Under the pieces are notes generated by a model that saw only the letters and a program-made list of their open reading frames with translations, was not told the DNA's origin and searched no databases. Shown here piece after piece: positions 60,683 to 64,000 of a stretch of DNA of 64,000 nucleotides. Positions within the stretch are counted from its first letter, which is position 1. Each line of letters opens with the position of its first letter. A program made the position numbers and the translations under genes. This DNA comes from Isoptericola halotolerans (GTDB lineage: Bacteria > Actinomycetota > Actinomycetes > Actinomycetales > Cellulomonadaceae): assembly GCF_013149785.1 (NCBI RefSeq), contig NZ_JABEZU010000005.1, positions 298,456 to 362,455 of the forward strand, given 5' to 3'.

Positions 60683-61609
60683 TTGCACCCGAAGAGCCCC
60701 ACTCGCACCCGGCGGGCCCTGGCGTTGCGCGCGACAGCCGTCGCCGTCGCCGTCGTGGCACTCGCCTCCGGCTGCGCCGACGATGCTGCCCAGCGTGGAT
60801 ACCTCCCCGGATACAGCGACGGGGAGGTGACCAACCAGACCGGGCGCATCACCGACCTGTGGGTCGGATCCTGGATCGCCGCGCTCGCCGTCGGTGTCAT
60901 CACCTGGGGGCTGATGCTGTGGTGCGTCGCCGCTTACCGCAAGCGCCGTGACGACCACCGGCTGCCGGTGCAGACCCGCTATCACATGCCGCTCGAGATC
61001 ATGTACACGATCGTCCCCACGCTCATGGTCCTGGTGCTGTTCTTCTACACCAACCGCGACATGACCGCGATTCTGGACACGACGTCCGAAGAGCCCGACG
61101 TCAGCATCCAGGTCATCGGCAAGCAGTGGAGCTGGGACTTCAACTACCTCGACGACGACGTGTACGAGACCGGGCAGCAGCTGCTCGACCCGGGGTCCCA
61201 GACCGCCGAGGACGAGATCGACGGCGAGCCCGGCACCTCGCAGAACCTGCCCACGCTGTACCTGCCCGTCGGGGAGCGCGTCGAGTTCATCGTCGACTCC
61301 CGCGACGTCATCCACTCGTTCTGGATCCCCGCGTTCCTGTTCAAGATGGACATGATCCCGGGTCGCACCAACAGCTTCCAGGTCGTGCCCGAACGCGAGG
61401 GGACCTACGCCGGCAAGTGCGCCGAGCTCTGCGGCGAGTTCCACTCCGGGATGCTGTTCAACGTCCAGGTCGTCGACCGCGCCGAGTACGACGCCCAGAT
61501 GGCAGAGCTGGCGGCCAGGGGGCAGACCGGCGAGCTCGGTCTCGAGCTCAACCGCCAGCAGCACGGTGAGTTCACCGTCGAAGAAACCACACCGGAGGTC
61601 GAGGGCTGA
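60683..61609 (+). CDS. ctaC: Cytochrome c oxidase subunit II
   Basis: A 308-residue subunit of the aa3 oxidase. A lipoprotein signal (LASGC, cysteine 31) is followed by two membrane helices. The external cupredoxin domain carries the CuA site: DVIHSFWIP histidine, then [12 protein letters not shown] with two cysteines, a histidine and a methionine. TTG 60683 is proposed as start because GAAAGG lies six bases upstream and gives a normal signal peptide; GTG 60632 is the alternative. It overlaps ctaD (TGATG). Confidence 0.94.
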   Translation: MHPKSPTRTRRALALRATAVAVAVVALASGCADDAAQRGYLPGYSDGEVTNQTGRITDLWVGSWIAALAVGVITWGLMLWCVAAYRKRRDDHRLPVQTRYHMPLEIMYTIVPTLMVLVLFFYTNRDMTAILDTTSEEPDVSIQVIGKQWSWDFNYLDDDVYETGQQLLDPGSQTAEDEIDGEPGTSQNLPTLYLPVGERVEFIVDSRDVIHSFWIPAFLFKMDMIPGRTNSFQVVPEREGTYAGKCAELCGEFHSGMLFNVQVVDRAEYDAQMAELAARGQTGELGLELNRQQHGEFTVEETTPEVEG

Positions 61610-63432
61610 TGGCCACCACCGAGACCGCTCAAGGGGCCGAGGTCGTACCCGGCCTGCGCCCGGAGCGCCAGACCCTTGGCCGCACGGTCGTCAAGTGGAT
61701 CACCTCCACGGACCACAAGACGATCGGGTACATGTACCTGATCACGTCGTTCTTCTGGTTCGCCGTGGGAGGCCTCCTCGCCCTGCTCATCCGCGCGGAG
61801 CTCTTCGCGCCCGGCATGCAGATCCTGCAGAGCAAGGAGCAGTACAACCAGCTCTTCACCATGCACGGCACGATCATGCTGCTGCTCTTCGCGACCCCGC
61901 TCTTCGCCGGGTTCGCGAACGTCATCATGCCGTTGCAGATCGGTGCGCCGGACGTCGCGTTCCCGCGACTGAACATGCTCGCGTACTGGCTCTTCCTCTT
62001 CGGCGGTCTCATCGCGGCCGGCGGCTTCTTCACCCCGCAGGGGGCGGCGTCGTTCGGATGGTTCGCCTACGCACCGCTGTCGAACACGACGTTCAGCCCA
62101 GGGCTGGGTGGTGACCTCTGGGTCTTCGGGCTGGCGCTCGGAGGGTTCGGGACCATCCTGGGCGCGGTCAACTTCATCACGACGATCATCTGCATGCGTG
62201 CCCCGGGCATGACCATGTTCCGGATGCCGATCTTCACCTGGAACACCCTGGTCACGAGCCTGCTGGTCCTCATGGCGTTCCCGCCGCTGGCTTCCGCCCT
62301 GTTCGCCCTCGGCGCCGACCGCCGCTTCAACGCGCAGGTCTTCAACCCCGACAACGGGGGAGCGGTGCTGTGGCAGCACCTGTTCTGGTTCTTCGGGCAC
62401 CCCGAGGTGTACATCATCGCGCTGCCGTTCTTCGGCATCGTCTCGGAGATCTTCCCGGTCTTCAGTCGCAAGCCGATCTTCGGCTACAAGGGCCTCGTCT
62501 ACGCGACGATCGCCATCGCCGCGCTGTCGGTCACGGTGTGGGCGCACCACATGTACGTCACCGGCGCGGTGCTGCTGCCCTTCTTCGCCTTCATGACGAT
62601 GCTGATCGCCGTCCCGACCGGTGTGAAGTTCTTCAACTGGATCGGCACGCTGTGGCGCGGGAAGCTCACGTTCGAGACACCGATGCTCTGGTCCATCGGC
62701 TTCCTGGTGACGTTCCTCTTCGGTGGGCTGACCGGCATCATCCTGTCGAGCCCGGCGCTGGACTTCCATCTCTCGGACTCCTACTTCGTGGTCGCGCACT
62801 TCCACTACGTGGTGTTCGGGACCGTCGTGTTCGCCATGTTCGCCGGCTTCTACTTCTGGTGGCCCAAGTTCACCGGGACGATGCTCGACGAGCGTCTCGG
62901 CAAGATCCACTTCTGGATCCTGTTCATCGGCTTCCACATGACGTTCCTCGTGCAGCACTGGCTGGGCGTGGAAGGCATGGCGCGGCGGTACGCCGACTAC
63001 ATGCCCAACGAGGGATTCACCTGGGAGAACCAGCTCTCGACGGTGGGCGCCTTCATCCTGGCTGCCTCCACGCTGCCGTTCTTCTGGAACGTCTACTCCA
63101 CGTGGCGCAACGCCCCCAAGGTCGAGGTCGACGACCCCTGGGGCTACGGCCGCTCGCTCGAGTGGGCCACCTCCTGCCCGCCGCCGCGGCACAACTTCAC
63201 GTCGCTGCCGCGCATCCGGTCCGAGTCGCCGGCCTTCGACCTGCACCACCCTGAGGTCGCCGCCATGGAGGACCCGCACGTCAACCAGGACGGTCTCGAG
63301 CAGGTGTACGGCGGCGCTGACCGTCGAGGTCAGGCGCAGCTGGTCGAGGAACGTCAGATCAACGACTACCCGGAGAAGCACCAGTCGCCGACAGCGGTCG
63401 ACGGGCCCGAGGACGAGGAGACGACCAAGTGA
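61609..63432 (+). CDS. ctaD: Cytochrome c oxidase subunit I
   Basis: A 607-residue, 12-helix catalytic subunit. It has haem and CuB ligands in [12 protein letters not shown], in [19 protein letters not shown] (the His-Tyr crosslink region), in WAHHMYVTG and in [14 protein letters not shown]. The K-channel region and the long cytosolic C terminus are typical of actinobacteria. It reduces oxygen to water and pumps protons. The ATG shares a base with the ctaC stop and the end overlaps ctaF. Confidence 0.97.
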   Translation: MATTETAQGAEVVPGLRPERQTLGRTVVKWITSTDHKTIGYMYLITSFFWFAVGGLLALLIRAELFAPGMQILQSKEQYNQLFTMHGTIMLLLFATPLFAGFANVIMPLQIGAPDVAFPRLNMLAYWLFLFGGLIAAGGFFTPQGAASFGWFAYAPLSNTTFSPGLGGDLWVFGLALGGFGTILGAVNFITTIICMRAPGMTMFRMPIFTWNTLVTSLLVLMAFPPLASALFALGADRRFNAQVFNPDNGGAVLWQHLFWFFGHPEVYIIALPFFGIVSEIFPVFSRKPIFGYKGLVYATIAIAALSVTVWAHHMYVTGAVLLPFFAFMTMLIAVPTGVKFFNWIGTLWRGKLTFETPMLWSIGFLVTFLFGGLTGIILSSPALDFHLSDSYFVVAHFHYVVFGTVVFAMFAGFYFWWPKFTGTMLDERLGKIHFWILFIGFHMTFLVQHWLGVEGMARRYADYMPNEGFTWENQLSTVGAFILAASTLPFFWNVYSTWRNAPKVEVDDPWGYGRSLEWATSCPPPRHNFTSLPRIRSESPAFDLHHPEVAAMEDPHVNQDGLEQVYGGADRRGQAQLVEERQINDYPEKHQSPTAVDGPEDEETTK

Positions 63433-63830
63433 AGATCGAGATCCGCCTCTTCATCTGGCTGGCGCCCTTCTTCGTCGTGGTGGGCGTGCTCTACGGAGTC
63501 TTCAGCGGCTGGAACGAGCCGGTCGGGTACCTCGGCATCCCGCTCGTCGGTGGCCTCATGGCGATGATCGGTGCCTACCTGGCGCTGCAGGCGCGCCACA
63601 TCGATCCGCGTCCCGAGGACGACGAGCAGGGCGAGATCGATCAGGGCGCCGGCGACCAGGGCGTGTACGCCCCGTGGTCGTGGTGGCCGCTGGTGGTCGG
63701 CGCGGGCTCGGCGGTCGCGTTCCTCGGCCTCGCGGTCGGCTGGTGGGTCTTCTACATCAGCCTGATCCTCGGTGTGATCGGTCTGATCGGCTGGGTGTTC
63801 GAGTTCAGTCGAGGGCAGCACGCGCACTGA
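63429..63830 (+). CDS. ctaF: Cytochrome c oxidase subunit IV (actinobacterial)
   Basis: A 133-residue membrane protein with four helices in two pairs (about 7-27, 32-53, 85-103 and 107-125). A loop between the pairs contains the actinobacterial pattern [16 protein letters not shown] and [11 protein letters not shown]. It is the small fourth subunit (Rv2199c-type) of the aa3 oxidase. GTG 63429 overlaps the ctaD stop by four bases. A strong terminator follows, ending ctaC-ctaD-ctaF. Confidence 0.92.
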   Translation: MKIEIRLFIWLAPFFVVVGVLYGVFSGWNEPVGYLGIPLVGGLMAMIGAYLALQARHIDPRPEDDEQGEIDQGAGDQGVYAPWSWWPLVVGAGSAVAFLGLAVGWWVFYISLILGVIGLIGWVFEFSRGQHAH

Positions 63831-63850
63831 CGCCGCTGCCGCAGACGCAC

Positions 63851-63890
63851 ACAGGGGCCCGCATCCTCACCGGAGGATGCGGGCCCCTGT
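63851..63890. terminator. Terminator after ctaF
   Basis: Perfect 18-bp arms ACAGGGGCCCGCATCCTC and its complement enclose a four-base loop (ACCG). It lies 21 bases after the ctaF stop and 16 bases before the end of the convergent gene, so it serves both. Confidence 0.92.
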
Positions 63891-63905
63891 CGTCGTGCTC
63901 GCGGT

Positions 63906-64000
63906 TCAGGCCGGGACGATGAGTCCGGCGGTCTGGGTGCGGGCGCGCTCGAGGCGGGCGGCGACGTCGCGCCAGTTGGCGATGTTCCAGAACGCCTTGA
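63906..64000 (-). CDS. Superoxide dismutase (Fe/Mn), C-terminal fragment
   Basis: Only the last 31 codons are in the window; the gene continues past the right edge. The translated end contains KAFWNIANWRDVAARLERA and finishes GLIVPA. KAFWNxxNWxDVxxR is the characteristic C terminus of iron/manganese superoxide dismutase, which detoxifies superoxide. It converges with the oxidase operon. The metal and full length cannot be judged here. Confidence 0.85.
   Translation of the reverse strand, partial: KAFWNIANWRDVAARLERARTQTAGLIVPA

Overview
The window is a 64 kb piece of chromosome from a very GC-rich actinobacterium. GTG starts, ATGA/TGATG gene overlaps, an IdeR/DmdR-type iron box, an actinobacterial class A RNase P RNA, glnE, and the DUF3043 and DUF4191 families all point to Actinomycetota. 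The gene content suggests a Micrococcales member, perhaps Cellulomonadaceae; that family-level guess is inference. From memory, the backbone follows the order of the Mycobacterium tuberculosis block from about Rv2230c to Rv2199c: Nif3, zinc-ribbon, phosphatase, panB, glnA2, glnE, glnA1, RDD, DUF4191, lipA, lipB, sucB/dlaT, pepA, glycerate-kinase-like, erpA, ctaC, ctaD, ctaF. Accessory genes sit between the blocks. I saw no prophage, insertion sequence or CRISPR array.

Layout. 0-9.5 kb holds tRNA-Val, a flavodoxin, an SRPBCC protein, an acyl-CoA ligase overlapping a BASS-family symporter, a Ser/Thr kinase with a Pro/Glu-repeat tail, an acetyltransferase, and a TetR regulator divergent from an NAD(P)-binding protein and a DUF418 membrane protein across a multi-dyad operator. 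9.5-13.6 kb is an iron-siderophore ABC importer behind an IdeR-like box, with both permease halves fused. 13.6-19 kb has a family-A DNA-polymerase-like protein, then Nif3, zinc-ribbon protein and phosphatase, then yaaA and a tautomerase. 19-25 kb has rnpB, a DUF1990 protein whose 3' end runs antisense into rnpB, an acetyltransferase, an orphan STAS protein, polyphosphate glucokinase and panB.

23.8-35.3 kb is the nitrogen block: glnA2, glnE and glnA1, the last with a GlnR-type site array upstream. It is split by two ABC exporter pairs, a DUF429 protein and an AraC/GyrI-like regulator. 35.3-38.4 kb has an RDD protein and the lipB-lipA-DUF4191 operon. 38.4-43.7 kb has a MarR/MMPL divergent pair, a Gfo/Idh/MocA oxidoreductase and a membrane pseudokinase. 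43.7-49.8 kb has the two-lipoyl-domain E2 acyltransferase, pepA, two small membrane proteins, pyrD and a small downstream protein. 49.8-56.7 kb has a MocR(YczR)/YczE pair, an aldo/keto reductase, DUF3043, an M20 dipeptidase, a thioesterase and a DJ-1/PfpI protein.

56.7-64 kb concerns Fe-S, sulfur and respiration: nadA, a truncated glycerate-kinase-like protein, erpA, tusA, a cysteine-desulfurase-like protein, ctaC-ctaD-ctaF, and the 3' end of a superoxide dismutase gene. The most unusual gene is the desulfurase homologue at 59240-60397. It keeps the persulfide cysteine but has aspartate in place of the PLP-binding lysine, contains no lysine at all, and overlaps a tusA gene.
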